Assembly (NCBI GenBank): GCA_022266195.1
Contig: WHVY01000002.1
Coordinates: 8,261,001 to 8,325,000, forward strand
Reading direction: 5' to 3'
DNA from: Tetranychus cinnabarinus
Lineage: Eukaryota > Arthropoda > Arachnida > Trombidiformes > Tetranychidae
Length of the DNA: 64,000 nucleotides
The notes below the pieces were generated by a model. That model was not told where the DNA came from. It saw only the letters and a program-made list of their open reading frames with translations, and searched no databases. Positions 23,301 to 38,300 of this stretch are shown here, piece by piece. Position 1 is the stretch's first letter; the number at the start of each line of letters is the position of its first letter. A program made the position numbers and the translations under genes.

Positions 23301-26300
23301 ACAAAATGTGCACACAAACAGTCAGACTTGTTTTGTGTGAGCAACACGAAAAATCAATATCTAAAAATAAAGTCGAACAGAACAGCAAAAAAAAGTTCGA
23401 GTAAAGAGAAGCACATTACTCTTTCTTGACTTTCATTTCCCTTATCGCGCCATTTACAAGTTGAAACCAAAAAACCAAAAAAAACTTTACTTCCTTCAAA
23501 GAAGCAAAGCTCGTGAAACCCAACTCAACTGCCTTTCCCTCAACCTAAAGGTTAGTCTAGTCAGGTTGAGCCGAGCCTCTCCATCGGCCTCTTCATGTGA
23601 ACAACTAGACCTCGACACAGTTGAACATGCAACACTAAATCAACTTGTCTACTTGGCTTGTTACACTCTTTTGACTTTTTTTCATTTTTCATCTTTTCTT
23701 TTTCTTTCATTTTCAGTAAACTTTTTCTACTTGAACTTGACTAACTTTTTTTTTGTACATTTTTACTTTTGCTATTACGTTGACTAATTATGATTATTGC
23801 ATCAGTTGATTTTGTATGCACGAATCTCTTGTCAAGCTTGACGTTTATTAATGCAAATACTGTACAATGCAAAGAAAGGGGAAAAATTTCGTTCTCATCA
23901 TCATTATCTTCATCATCTTGAAGCTAGAAAAAAAGTGCAAAAGACGATATTATGCATTCTTTCCTTGCCACCTGTTTACTATTACAGTAATTTCTCGGTT
24001 AATGCATATACTTGGTTAAAGCATAAAAGTTAGTTGCTCATGCTCCAGTTTAATTTTCAATGTAAATTTAATGAAAAAAACAACGCCACCTTGCTGATTT
24101 TTCGTTGAAGCTTAACCCACATTTTTATGCATTAACCGAGAAATTACTGTAATATAAACAATCAATGAAATATGCGTGTAATCTACCTGTTGACATATCG
24201 ATAGTGACACGTAATGATCAGCAAAATTTTTGGCAAATATTTACTTTTGCCTTTGCAAAAATGCAAAACCAAACAGCTTTCCATTTTATCCAACTTGACC
24301 AGTTTTATCATGAAAAACATGAACTGGGAAATGAACAGCAAATTCACATGAACTTAAAAAAAGGATAAAAATGATTCGATTGAAGCAAAGCAAAAAGCGA
24401 AAGTTGATTGTAATTGTTGAGAATTGGTTGAAAGAACAGAAATTTTTTTTGTCAACTTTTTTTCTCAACATTTTTGATATTTATTTTTATCAATTTATTT
24501 ACTTTTTCCTACCTGTTACCTGTTAATGAGAGACTCGAAACAAAAAGCTGAAAGTGATATCATCATGTTGATACAGTAAACACACTCAAGATGAAAGCAG
24601 CGGCAAGAGCATCAAAAAAGGTTGAAAAAAATGAACAAGTTGAAGCGTTCCAAAGTGCTTGTAGTTGATCAGTAAATCGGAAAAAGTAACTCAACTTTTT
24701 TGTGATTCACTTTTATTTATTTACCTTTTTTTCAAGTGATTTTTTCTCACTTAGCTGGCTTCAGAATTTACAGAATCTTCACTTTGTTTCATTAACCGGC
24801 CAACATGTTTATTTGTTTTTATTGTAAAGTAAAAGCTGTTCAATTGGTGAACAAGTAAACGGCAAGTGAGGAAGAAGGTAAAAAAAATGGGAAAACAAAA
24901 TGTATCACAATCATCATGCATGAAATAATCTCAGATGATTGAAATTGATTGAAGAGAGAAAAGAGAGGGAAAAAGAAAGAGACATTTTCTCATTGAATCT
25001 CAACACTTCCGTGAACACTTTTCTCACCTTTTTTTTGTGTGTTACCTTCTTTGTCAACCCTTTCTCGAATAATATTCAAGATTCAGATTCAATATTGAAA
25101 AGTGTTATCCGAAAGCAACTTGATGAAAGTAATGGTTAAAAAGAAAAATAAAGTTAATCCTTTTTTCTGTTCTTAAGATCACTTTTTTCTTAGAAGATGA
25201 CCTGATTTGCGTCTTTCTCCTTTTACCCCTTTAACAAGGTAAGGTAAAGGAAAGGCTTGAAAACTCAATGTTATTATCACACACAAGTTAAAAGTCAATT
25301 ACTATTATTTTCCAAGAAGAAGAAAATTCTGCCAAATTTTGCTCAGTTTCTCGCTTTTTGGCTCTCTTTCTCTTTTAAAGTGCAACCAATACACAACCAA
25401 AATTCATGATGACCAAAATTTTCTTGGAATTTACATCTTTGTTCGCAATTTCACTTTCTTACCTTTTCTTGAAAAGCAAACGGCAGCTGAAAAGTAGGAC
25501 AAATCGCCAAGAGAACCATTTAGCCAAGGTTAAATACTAGATTGAATAACTTAATATTCAACTGAAAAATGAAATATTCACTAACATCAGACGGACTTAA
25601 TTATCGATTATGCTAGAGCTGCTAATCACTAATCAGCGCCAAAACTTTAAAATTGTTAAAAAAGAACAAATTTTTTCGAAAGTTAATTTGCTCTTTTCTA
25701 GCCTTCTGCAGGTTTGACATGAAAGCAAATTTAATGCAAAATAAATCGATGATCAATTTTGACTTATGATAAAAACTCTGGTTAGCGCTAGTCGTTGGTG
25801 TGAAGACTAAAAAAGCTTGAGCTCATTAGCAATAATCCAATTTATCAAGATGAAGAGGTCAACTTTGATCATCAAGTGTTGACCTTTTGTCATCGAGAAT
25901 ATTTTTTACCAAATCATTTCATTGTTACACTAATAATGCAAAGTAACCCGATAATGTTTAAGCCGCTTTGGAGCAACAGTTAACCGGTCGCCCAAACTCT
26001 TGAGCCTGAGAAAGTGAAGTGTAAAAAAAATGCAACATTTTTTGCTTCACCAAGTATTAACATTTTGTTGTGCAAAAATGAAACTTTGATTAACATTGTA
26101 GGTGGAAATGAGCCATCAATCAGAATCGATAAAAACGAGTGTAAAATTTTGTACTTTCACCTTTTTCCATTCCTTTTTCACCAAGAACAAATCGAGCAAC
26201 AAAGAAAGGAAGAAAAAAAACAAAAACTAAACAAAGAAAAAACGAAAAACTCTGTAATCGTTATTCTGATTATATTCATATTCATCGCATTTCTCCTCCT

Positions 26301-29300
26301 TTTTCATCATCACCATCTCCTCCTTCATTTGCCTACCTTTTTTTACCTTCTTTACCATTCTTGTTAACCTGGGACTTGAACCAGCTGATGAGATTCACGA
26401 GTGAGTTAATTCAATGAAGAAAAAAGGAAAACACAGAAAAAAGTTTTTTTGTTGCAAATATCAACAAGAAAAGAAAGAAAAGGGGAAAAAAGTTTATTCT
26501 GGTTTAGGGTAGGAGGTTACCTGTTTAACATGTTATGCTCTTTTCATATTTCATTGATGAATTCACAAACAAACAGAATGCCAAAAAAAGCTCAAGATTG
26601 AAGGTGATAATGAATGTGAAGCAGAAAAAGAGAAACACTGAATGGATAAAAATATGTAATATTTCAATGTGTTTTTGTTGCAAGAAAATGATGAATTTTG
26701 GCTCTTTTTGTTGATCATTACCTTGTTAAGAGACAATCAAAAGGTAAATATTTCTGTGATGATAGCTGATTCAACAATAATTACCGCTTCAAGGTTCACC
26801 AGAAAATCTGTACAACTGTTCAAGTGAACCTTTTCAACCTTTGCTAGTTTGTTAAACTTGAAATCATATGCAAGGTAAACAACAACAATATTGTTCCAAT
26901 CAGGTCAAGTAAACTGTTCAACCCGTTCACCTTAACCTGTTTCTCTGGACAACTTATCAACATTTTTTTTCTCTCTCTCTCATTCAAATACAATTGAACA
27001 ATATTCATCTTCAAAATTCAATCTTTTTTGCTTCAAATGTTGATCAAATTTCAATTAGTTAATCAACTTTTTGTTTCCACTTTGAGGTAATTGAGAAAAG
27101 TAGAGAAATGCAAAAATTTCAATTTCTCATCATTCTTCAACTTTTCAACCTTTTCCACTCTCATCCAAAAATGCATCATTAACTAATCAAAAATGTGTGT
27201 TGACCATCATGTATAATTTAGAGTTACACTGATTTACTGATCATTTGCTGTCAATTTGAATGTTTCAACATAATTACATCTTCATTTAGTCTTCAACTTT
27301 CATTGAGAAAAATTGAGTTGAAAAATAAGATTCTTGTTTCATTCATTGATTCCTGAAACTGTCAAAACAAACATCTTTTGATGAACAATTTTTTTCTATC
27401 AAAATAGATATTGATATTTTGTTCATTGATATTAAGTTGTGATAAAACCCACATTGATAGTAATGAGGTAAATAATGAAATATCATTATTGAAAAGAGAA
27501 TTTCTCATTTTTCTTGTTTTCCATTTTTTCAGCATGTAAACTTTTCTCATACCTGTGAACCGGTTTCAAGTAATTTTCACGTGATATCATTTTATCATCA
27601 AAAATATGAATGATAAGAGCAACAATTTCACATCCCTTTCTGATCACCTTCATCATTTTCATTTGCAACTGATTGATGAGTAGAGAAGAAGAAGAGAAAA
27701 AAGGAAAATCGTTTTTGTTACATTTGTTCAGGTGAATGAAAAATTGACATGAAAAATGTTCAAGTGCGACGCAAACGGAAAGATGGATGATGGCGAGTAA
27801 AGCAAATTAATTTTAAGAGATGATAATGGATGACAAAAGTGGAAAGGAAATGAATGAAGTTTTGATACGTGAGAGAGTCATTGATATAAATATGAAACAA
27901 AAAGTGGATTCTTTGCGGATAAACTTGTTTAAGAATATAATTGCGCTCGGTTTACAAGGTTAGCGTTCATGTCCAATTCTTGGCCTTTTCCAATGTTATC
28001 GTTTCCCCTTTTTTGCTGGCTTACATGAAGCTTTAACATTTAATCTTTTTCTCCAACTTACAGTGATCTTTATTAACAAAAAGATTAACAAACCATGTCG
28101 TCATTAAATGACTCTCTTCATCATCTTTACTCGTTCTGTGAAAGCGCGGGAGAAGCGATGAGCTCAGGTAGTCTGATTGCTAACCTCACGTTCCCATGTT
28201 ACTCTTGGTTCAACATAGAAAAGATGATGTCTTCTTCTCTCTTTTCTTCTTGTTCATCTTCTTTTTGTTTTGCTACTTCACTTTGTTTTTTTGTTATCTT
28301 TCAATCTTCTTCCTTCATCTTTCCTGTCTTACCTAGGGAACCGTTGAGGCCAGTTTAGTTTTAAGTTGACGGAGCGTTGAATCATTTCCTTAAACGTGAT
28401 TAACAAGCAAAGAGAGAGAGAGAGAGAGAAGAGAAAAAAAATAAATGCTAAAAAATGAAATAAAAGTTGATACTGAAAAGTCCCTTAAGAAGTGCAAAAT
28501 GCATAATGAGACAAAAATGTTTCTGTTCAACGGGTTTGCTGAAAATGATATGTTTCAATGTAAATGAACAACAGTGAATGTAAAAAAAAGAGTTTCAAGG
28601 AAAGGGTTTAAGGTGGTGCAGGGTGAGATGTATAGGTATGAGTGATTGAATGTTGAGTGATGAGTTGAAGATGAAAGATGCTATAGATGAATAAATGAGA
28701 TGAGATAAGAATGATGAGGATCATGATGCTTCTGTGGGCGTCCATGAAACTGTCAAGAGATTTGCAATATAACATTGGCATGCTTTTTATGCTTCTTTTT
28801 TTTCTTGTTACATTAAACACAATGAGAGGAGAAGGATGAGGATGCTGCGATGCTGCGATGTATTATGTTTCTGTCTGTGGAGGGAAAAAGAGGCAAAGAA
28901 GGTTGAACGTGAATCTTTACAGGAAAAAGTAGGCGTGATGGGATGCTGATGATGAGGATAATGTTGATGATGAGGATGAAACTATGGGAAAAAAGAGACG
29001 AAAAAGGAAAAGACATTCTCAATGTAACACACATTTGCCTGCCTCTTTTAAGAGGTTTTACCTCTTTTTACTCAAACTTTTTTTTTCTCCTCTTCTTCTT
29101 CCCTCTTTTTCTCATCTTATCAGTTCTTGATGAGTTACTGATGATAATGATGATGAGAGTTGATGGTGAGTTAATAGTGAGAGATGAGAAATGGAGATTC
29201 AAGGGAGGAAGATGAGAGATGAGGAGGAAAGTGATGCTACTGGATAAAAAGAGTAAAGATGAATGAGCCTTTAAAAAAGGTCAATATGTTTGGGTGTTTA

Positions 29301-32300
29301 ACTGAAATAATACATTAACCAGGTTAAACACTTAACACTTGATTCCGGTGTTTGACCTTCATTCAACCAAATCCATTCACTTTTGACCCAAACCATTATT
29401 CATTATCAAAACATGAGCCAATCAATCGGCTCAATTCATCTCTTTGCAAAATTTAATCAACTTTGCTCATCACTGAATCTCGTCTTTTTGCCACCCACAA
29501 CATCAACACAATTTGAAACCATCTTTTGGTCACTTTAATGAATTGCTGGGAACGAAACAAAAAAAATGTTACTTCAAGTTCAGGGGAAGAAGAAAAAGTT
29601 TTTTCTCTCTTTTCCATCCAAATTTCCCAACAAAATTTTTCATCTTTTTTTGTCTTCATCTCAACTTCAAGGAAAAGACCTTCGCTGAAGATGAAGAGAG
29701 AAAGAAGATAACTTGATTCAAGAAAAATGTCAAACTTTTTTTTTCTCTCAACTATGCAAACCTTCAATTACCTTGGAGTTGAAAAACGAATCAAGAAAGG
29801 TTAGAAGAAAGAGAAAAAAAAATTTCATCTCAAGAGCTGAATTTGAAACCAGCGCCATCAACACCTTTTGTGATTCACATTGTTGTTGACCTCAAACTGT
29901 TTACATCGACATCAACTTCCGCAGCAAGAGTTTAGAGAAGAGAACAAAAAATGGTCAAAAAGTTGCTCTGGTCACTCATGATTCCCCCCAATTCTGCAAC
30001 TGTTGCAATTGTTGGTGTCGACCATTGAATAACCCCATTCATCATGCTATCAACTCACCCAATTGTTGAGTCCAGATATCAAACTGATGCTGACCATCAT
30101 TAACCCTCACCATTACCTGGACAACATTCCTTTTAAACCTTCACCTGAATACTTGTTAACTCCTTTGAGACTGTTAATCTCATCATCTAAATAAGACTTG
30201 ACAAAAGAAGTTGGTAAAAAAAGAAGAAAAAAAAATTATTTCTCTTAAGCTTCTTTCCAACTCTGTCATTATCATTTTTAACCTCTTCATTTTCATCATC
30301 AACTCCATCAACTACATCATCAACATGAGCTCATCTTTGCCCAAAGGCAGTTGTTCATAGACTTGACCAGCAGCCTTCAAAAACCTTTAACCTGTTCACC
30401 AAAAGACAGTAAATCAGATAAGAATTGAATGGCAACTGTTTTGTTTAGTTTTCCTTTATTTTTGTTTAACCTCTTCAAACATTTATCCACCATTTTACAG
30501 TCATTAGAGAGAAAACCACTTTTTCTCTGTTTACCTTTTTTTCACAGGTAAATAGAGGTAACAATATATATATATATTAACATTATTAGACGCACGTTTT
30601 TCTTGTTTATATTTCATTACTTTTCACACTCGGCCAACAACAGTAAATCATTAACTTTGATTGATTGAATATGAATGTTGTTCAATCGCTTTCATTTTGA
30701 GCAATCAAAATGTTTCTTTGGTTTTTGAGGTAAACTTTTTTTTCTCCATTTTTTCGTCTTTTCGTCGCAAAAAATTTTCTCCAACCTTTTTACCCACCAA
30801 CCTGTTCGTCATCGTGTCTGCTCAAGCCTTTGTTGCTGCTGTTGTAGCGGTAGTTTTGGTGTGTTGACCGTGCCAACAAGAGTATGATGATGATGATGAT
30901 GATGATGCACTTATGCAAATCTCTCAACTGAAAAGATTAAACCATCAGATAGTAACAGTACCTGTTGAGGTGTGTGTGTTGCTTGCAGGGTGTGAGGCTA
31001 TAAAGAGTCAAAAAAAGACTCTTGATGTGCTTATGATTATTGTTGATTGCGTGTTTACCTCCTCTTCATCATCATCAACAACAAGACCATCTTGAAAGTT
31101 AAATTTAGTTTCCCTCAACAGAGTAAAAAAATGCGCACCGAAACGGCAAAAGAGGAAAGAAAAAAGAGAAAAGAATAAGAAGAAGAGAAAAAAAATAACC
31201 ATATAACCTTTTAATATATATAATTGTTGTTCCAATTTTTTGGCGCTTTTCTTTTTCTCTCTCTCTCTCTACCTTCATTGTCAATCAACATCGCAAACAC
31301 ACACTGGTATTGCAAACATGAAAGGTATGAAAAATAGTAAAAACGTAAAACACCAAATAATAGATAGCAATAGATACAAGGGAACACAAAAAATGTAAAC
31401 AAAGTTTTTGTGGATAAATAATTGCAAGTTTGGAAAAAAAAAGTAAACCAGAGAAAAAAATGTTTCAAAAAACAGCACTTAATGGTAAAGGTGTAAGAGT
31501 TACCTTGAGAGAGTAACGATGACAACCATGAATTTCTGTGTTTCTCTCTTTACTAGTTGTCTTGTTTTTACTGGCCAAATATTACAGTTTCAATACGTGT
31601 GCATTTGATGTGACTGTTGACTGTATCGAGCTGGTTGACCAGTAAAAGGTGAACCTAAACGTTGACCCAGTTAGGTTGATGTTTAGTCTAGCAAAGCAGA
31701 GGGAAAACGTGAAGCCATGAAGCTCAATTTTTGTGCTGTTTTTTTTCTTCTTCTTTATAGCGAGAAAAATACTTTAACTATGGAGGTTAGTGAAGAGCTG
31801 AAAAATGATGATGAGAAGAGAGAGGAAGAAGAAGAAGAAGAAAAGAGAGGAAAAAAAGTTACCATTACAACGTCTTGACTGGGTTAAATTATAGCTTAAG
31901 CAACTTATAACAGGTAATTGAAGGCAATCGAGTTTCCACTAACTTCGAAGTCCTGCTTGATGAAAGCCTTCAAAAAAGTCAAGGAAGATGATGAAGAGCG
32001 AAAGATAGAGAGAGAGAGAATAATGATGATGATGAAGCTGCAAGATGGGTCTTTATTTTCAATTTTTTTCCTTCTCTTTCAAAGTCTAAAGATTATCTTT
32101 CTCTCATCATTTTTCATCTTTTTGTTTGCAACATTCATTTGGTTCATCACTGTGATTCAAAAATCAGTGTCTTTGTCCAATTGAACTTTGAAAATTTGTC
32201 CAAATTCGAGGTGCAAAGTTTCTTTAATTTGTCCAAAAATTTCAACCCTTTCAACTCCAAGTGTTGACATTTCTCACCAGCTTAGGACCATCTTTTTTGT

Positions 32301-35300
32301 GGGTAAAAATGTTCATCTTATCAAGATCATTTTGTATCTGCAATAAATCAGATGTTACCTGTGAAACTTGACAAGGCTTAATGTCATCAACTTAATCATT
32401 TTAACAAAAAAAAAGAGATTAGCCAAAAGACTGGTTTCCTTTAATTTACTTGATAATGTTGTCCTGAGAAATGCACATTTTTACCTGGGAAGTAGAAGAA
32501 GAAGAAACAAAAAGGTAAAAAAAGGAAAACAAGTTCTATTTTTGCATGTTAATGTTCGTGCCCACCAAAGGTTAATAAGGCCAAGTTTGGGTCAAAACAA
32601 GTAAAGAAGAAGAAAGTACGACTTATCTTTGCAGAGAAAAAAAAGCTTGTCACAAAAACCCTTTACTGTAATACAATAACCTTTTTGTGTCTCTATTGCT
32701 CTTGCTATAGTGTTTACCTTGCAATTGCATTACTATAACCCTTCACCTTTTCAATATATTTTTTTTTGTTTAAACCTGCCAACAACTTTGAGCCTCTTCT
32801 AACTCCACTTCATCTACTTGAATTACTTGCTGTAATCGTCAATCAAAATATTAACAACGAACTCCCGTTGAGACTGGCTTACCACAAAAGTAAACAAAAT
32901 TAACACTCATCTTCTCACTAATATGAGTAGCTAACATAAGGGTGATTTGTTTAGCTTGTCCAATAGAAGGAAGAAGAAGAAGAAAAGGAAGAAAAGAAAA
33001 GAAAAGAAGATAATGAAAGATGATGATGATAATGCTTTTAGCTAATACCTATCAGTATTTCATCTTAGTGGTGATCCTTTAATCAAGACTCCCTGTGATG
33101 ATGTTGATGATATTATTAGCTACTCAAAACTGTAAGGTAAAAATGTTGAAACTGGTAAAGATACAGGAAAAAGGCAGAGAGAGAGTGAGAGTCAAAGAGT
33201 GAATGTTGAAAAAGAATGCAAAAAAATAGGTAAAAAAGAGCAACTTTTGTCTCAAAATGATATAAATTAACTGTTAGTCTTGTTTGTTTGTTTGCTCTTC
33301 TTTTCATACTTGTATTGCGTTCAACACAATTTGTCATCAACTTGAATTAACCAGTATAAATGAATGATAACAATTTAATTGACTTTGCCTTTTGTTGGGA
33401 AAATGTTAACAATGGCACCATTTTAGGTTTAATTATGGTTTAACTGTGGGCTTAACTTTACCGGCAACTGTGGCTTCTTAACAAAACAACTTTTTATCCT
33501 TTCAATTGGATTAACGGTTTTAACAAAGTTTTGTAAGAGAAACATTTCTTTTTTGTTCAGAACATTTGATTCGGCAAAAAACAAGGCCGATTTACTTTAC
33601 TGGTATTACATGTCACTTAGGTTAATCTCATGGTTGAAAGCCAATTTTCCCAGGCACACGAGTTAGTCAAAGTTGAAAGCCGTTTAAGGCTTATCTTTAA
33701 TCAACGGATTATTTTGCATTATTTTTATAACAAGTTTGTGTCGAGACAAGTGTTATCTTGATTATGATACAATGGTTCAACATTTTTTACTTTGACTTGA
33801 TTTGATTTGATTTGAAATGGTTCATTTCAAATGTTGTGCAACATTTCATGTTGATCAATTGCTCATGATCATGTTCATGAGGTTAAACTGGGCTTTGATG
33901 GTTTACAAAAACATTTTTACCTCAATCTTTATTTAACCTAACCTAACCAAACCTAACCTAAGCACAAGAAAAGGTAGACTTTTGTCTCAATCTTAATCTG
34001 AAATCTGTTCAATGGCAAACAAAACTTGTTATCATGAAATCTTAAGTAAGTTATAATATTTACTCTATTGGTTAAACATGATTGATTGATGATATTGATC
34101 ATTGATTATTGATTCTTATCAATTTACTTTACTATCCGTGACATTAAATGATACGCTCATCATCACCTTTTCCATCCTCATCCCAGCCATTGTACCTTGT
34201 TCAAACCTTGGCCAACATCATCACCTATAACAAGGAAAAAAAATGATTCATGAAAGGAAGAAAAAAGAAGAGAAAAAAGCTCGAAATCAGAAAAAGTGAA
34301 TTAAACATCAACAGGGCGTGAGATTAACTATTCAATTCTAAATTTCCTCTGTGGTTATATTGACCAGGGTGATGGGAATGAGAAAAGGTAAGAGAGAGAC
34401 AAAGTGAGATGCGATTAATTTTCATACATTGAACACCTCCCACACTCCCTTTTGATTGACTTTTTGTCAACATTTTTGCAACTTTAGGGTGGTTTATGAG
34501 ATTTAATATATTTATTATAATATTAACCCATAAACTGGCCAAAGGGAGGAAGAAGAGGCTTGAAATGAAAACGTGGAAGAGAAAAGCTCAGGAAAGAAGA
34601 TAAAATGATGATGATGATGGTGATAATCATCATATTGTCCTCATCATTATTTTCATTATTACTTTTATAATTCAAGTTAACAACCCATAAAATGTATAAT
34701 AATATTAACTTTCCTTTTTTACTCTTTTTTTCACTTAACTACAAACCATTTATCAAATAATCTGTAAGTTGAATCAAATGAATAGAGTTTAAGCCAAAAA
34801 AGCAACAAAAAAGGAGTCAAAAGGTTCTTCTTTTTTTTATATCATCATTTATCGATCTCTGTCTGAGTCTGGAAAAAATGAGTTTCACAAAATGATAACT
34901 TTATCATTTCATTAGAACCAAAGATTTATCTCAATTCAAGTTTGCTAACCAACTTGCAGCTGATAAATCATTACAGGAAATTGATGCAATGATAACATCG
35001 ATTAACATTGATTTAATCTTGATTAACCTTTCACTTGAAGGGTTAACATAACGGAACCTAACCTTTGAACTATTGGACGAAAAGTTGAAAAACTAAATTT
35101 CCAATGAAAAAGGATTGTTTATTCACTGACAAGGTTCATTGGTTGAATGGACAATGTTGATTAGATGCTGATAATGATTCAATTGCCATTGTTTGGTGAA
35201 AATTGAGATTAATTTATGCATTTGATCGATAAACACTGAATTATCAGGAGAGATTATCCTTGAAGGAATAAAGTAAAAAAGAAGAAAATTAAATGAAAAA

Positions 35301-38300
35301 TATTAGCAAGGTAAAGAGAAGAAAGAAAAGGGAAAAAGAAGAAAGTGAATAACAAAAATCATGACTCTTAGCCTGGAGTCTGAATAAATTCCCATAGAAA
35401 AATGAAGACAAAAGGAGGTGCTAGGGTCAACCTTGACAACAAATAAGAATGCAAGATGTAACAAAGAAGAAGAAGAAGAAGAAGAAAGAAGGAAAAAGAA
35501 GATAAAAAAGAGAGAAACATCTTTGAATGGAAAGAGAGTGTTGCTAAGGCCGCCGAGAGTGAAACATGCAAACCTTATTCGCGTCTTCGCTGTATACCAA
35601 ATATACAAACAGACTTCATCTCCTCCTATTTCTTGATCATCTTTTTTTTCCTTGCTTTGCAATTCTCAACTATTCTTATATCTTCTTCCATTCCTCTCTT
35701 TCATCATTTTTTTCATCATCATCTTCTTGAAGCATTTCTCTTATATCCGCCTTTTTTCTTCTCTTTTTGCTTCTTTTTTTTAAGAAAAAAAATATATATA
35801 TAAATACACTGCAAATCTCCTCCTCTCTTCTTCTCAGTCCTTCATTTTGTGCTTGTTCGTCATCATTCTATCATCCTCCTTCTCTCATCCATTGTTTGCA
35901 TCCTTTCATTTGTTTCCTTCTTTTATACTCAACAATTATTGATATTTTTCTTTACATCATCATGACAGCATTTGAATTTGACCCTTTTTCCCTTGCAACG
36001 AATTTCGCAAAATCCGGAAATTCAATCAAAAATTGGTTAAAATCGTTAACAGTTGAAGAAGAAGCAAAAATGTCCAATTTTTTGGCTCAATTGCAGATTC
36101 AATGATAAACAAGTGCAACAATTTCCATGATGAATATTTAACAGATGAAACAATTGCCTTTTACACTCCTTGATCAAGCAAGATAACATTAGCTTAAAGC
36201 TGACCATAAGTTACCAAACCTTATTCACCTTGATTTAGATTTAATAATTGCTGGAAAATGTTGAAAAGGCAAAAATAATGAGAAGCGAAAAGAAAATGCA
36301 TTTTACCTTAAAACACAAAGTTCCAGGTAACCTTACCTTGTTGGAAAAGAAGAAAAAAATATTTTCTCTTTTTGCAACCTTAAATTTTTCGACTGTGAAT
36401 ACTATCATGAAATTGTTATCTGATGAACAAATTCAGATGAAACTTGATAACTTTATCTTTTACTGATTATCGTCTCTAAACTCCTTTACAAATGGCTTAA
36501 AGGTTTGTAATGAAAAGGTAAAGAAATTGGAAAATGAATGAAGAAAAAACATTTATGAATGAAAATGGAAACAGTTAGGTTTTAGAGTAAATTCAGTGAA
36601 CTTTGATTGATGCAATGAAAATGTTTGATTAAATAAGTAATGATGATGTTGTAGGAATGATTGAAATGAGTGAAAAAATGATCAAAAGTGAAAGGTCAGA
36701 AAAGGATGGCGAAAAGGTTTGAATGAAGTTGGAGCAAAAAAATAACTCTAAAGAGTAAAGAGATTGAAGGAAGGAAAAAGTTTGTAATAGTAAAAGTAGA
36801 AGCCCAAATAACATTGAAAAGTATTCTCATTGATGAATACTCTAAGTGTATTTGTCTATGTATAACCATCATCATCATCATCATCATTATCATCTTCCTC
36901 TTCTCCTTTTGCTGTCTTTTATGCTTCTTCAACAATCTGTAATTATAGTGAAGGCTTCTTCTCCAACAAAAAATCTGGTTCTTAATGGTTTTTTCACGGG
37001 TGGAGGGTTCCAAGGAAAATAGAGAAATATCCATCATCATCATCATTGACTCTTCCTCATCTCTGAAAATATTATATCAAAAAATAATGATAATGAAAAA
37101 AGACAGAAAATCACTTTTTTGTTGCTCTACTTGAATCACTGGAATTGAGTGGAATGAAGAAAAAAAAGTAAAGACAAAGTTTAAATCCAAAAGGACAATA
37201 TGACTTTTGCCTCCTCCTTATCATCACGTGATGATATTATCATGAAAAGCCTATATGTTGCCTGGGAATCGGAAAGAAAATTGAAAATGAAAATTCAATT
37301 TCCAAAGTTTCTCATGTTAATAAAAGCTTGAACCGTTTGATGCTCAAGACTTTGTTGAAGTTTAAAAAATATTTCCAAGTTTTCCAGCGCTTCTTATGAA
37401 TCTGTTCATTTCAAGAAATTCAGATTTTTCAATGAAATTGATTGAAAAAAAATGTTGATTAAACAAGCCTTTGAAAGTCGAGTGTTTTTGAAATGAAAAT
37501 AGATTGAATGGTTTGAAAAATTTGAGTTTAAATTTTGACGAATTTTTTGGTTCCACTTTTAAAGATTTCATGATTTATTTGAATTTAAATTATTAGCAAA
37601 ATAATGAATAAATTTCATGCGTGAAGAGCCAATTGGAAAGAGAAACAAATATTGATAAAAAAACATTCAAAACCATGTTTCAATAGATTAAGATTAGGTT
37701 AGATAAGGTTAGATTAGGTTGGGTTAGATTAATCCTGAAATTGAGTTTGGATTGAAACCAATGAAGGCCAGAAAGCAGGTCAATAGCCACTTTCTTTAAC
37801 AATCAAGATAATCATCTTTTGTTAACTTAAAAGTAGGAAATTAACCGAGTTGAACTGTCAAGGTACTAGTTAATCAAACAAATTGTATTGCTTTCTAATA
37901 GCTCTGAGGTAACTTGATTGCACCGTAAAGTTAAAGTTAAAGGTTCAAGCCTTGCTCGTAACTACTTCATCATCAAAGGCAAATAAAATCTCAAGTTTTC
38001 AAGTAAATTGATGAAACTTCAAGTATTGAATCGATAATAAACATCCTTGATGTTCACCAACTCAGATTCAATTAAAAATTTGAATCCCTTCTCTCAAAAT
38101 AAGAATCATAAAAATGAAATTGATTTCAAAATATAATCGATTGACAAGATCAAAGTTCTTATCAATAAAGTCAACTTGAAAAGTTACCAGTCAAGTCGAA
38201 GTTCCAATACAGAATTTTCTACAGAATTATCTTAATGCACAACATGAATCTCGATATCAATTTGTACTAATTGAAAATCGTAGTAACTTGAAGCAATCAA

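Noticed and set aside
28095..28358. 87-codon plus-strand frame starting MSSLNDSLHHLYSFCESAG in Distal-less intron 2, with a good start context
   Set aside because: Only the first 40 residues look protein-like; the rest is Ser/Phe/Cys simple-repeat translation. No family match, promoter or splice partner could be found.
37900..37990. tRNA-like GGTTCAAGCC box
   Set aside because: No matching A box, acceptor stem or anticodon arm could be formed around it. No tRNA, rRNA or CRISPR array was found anywhere in the window.
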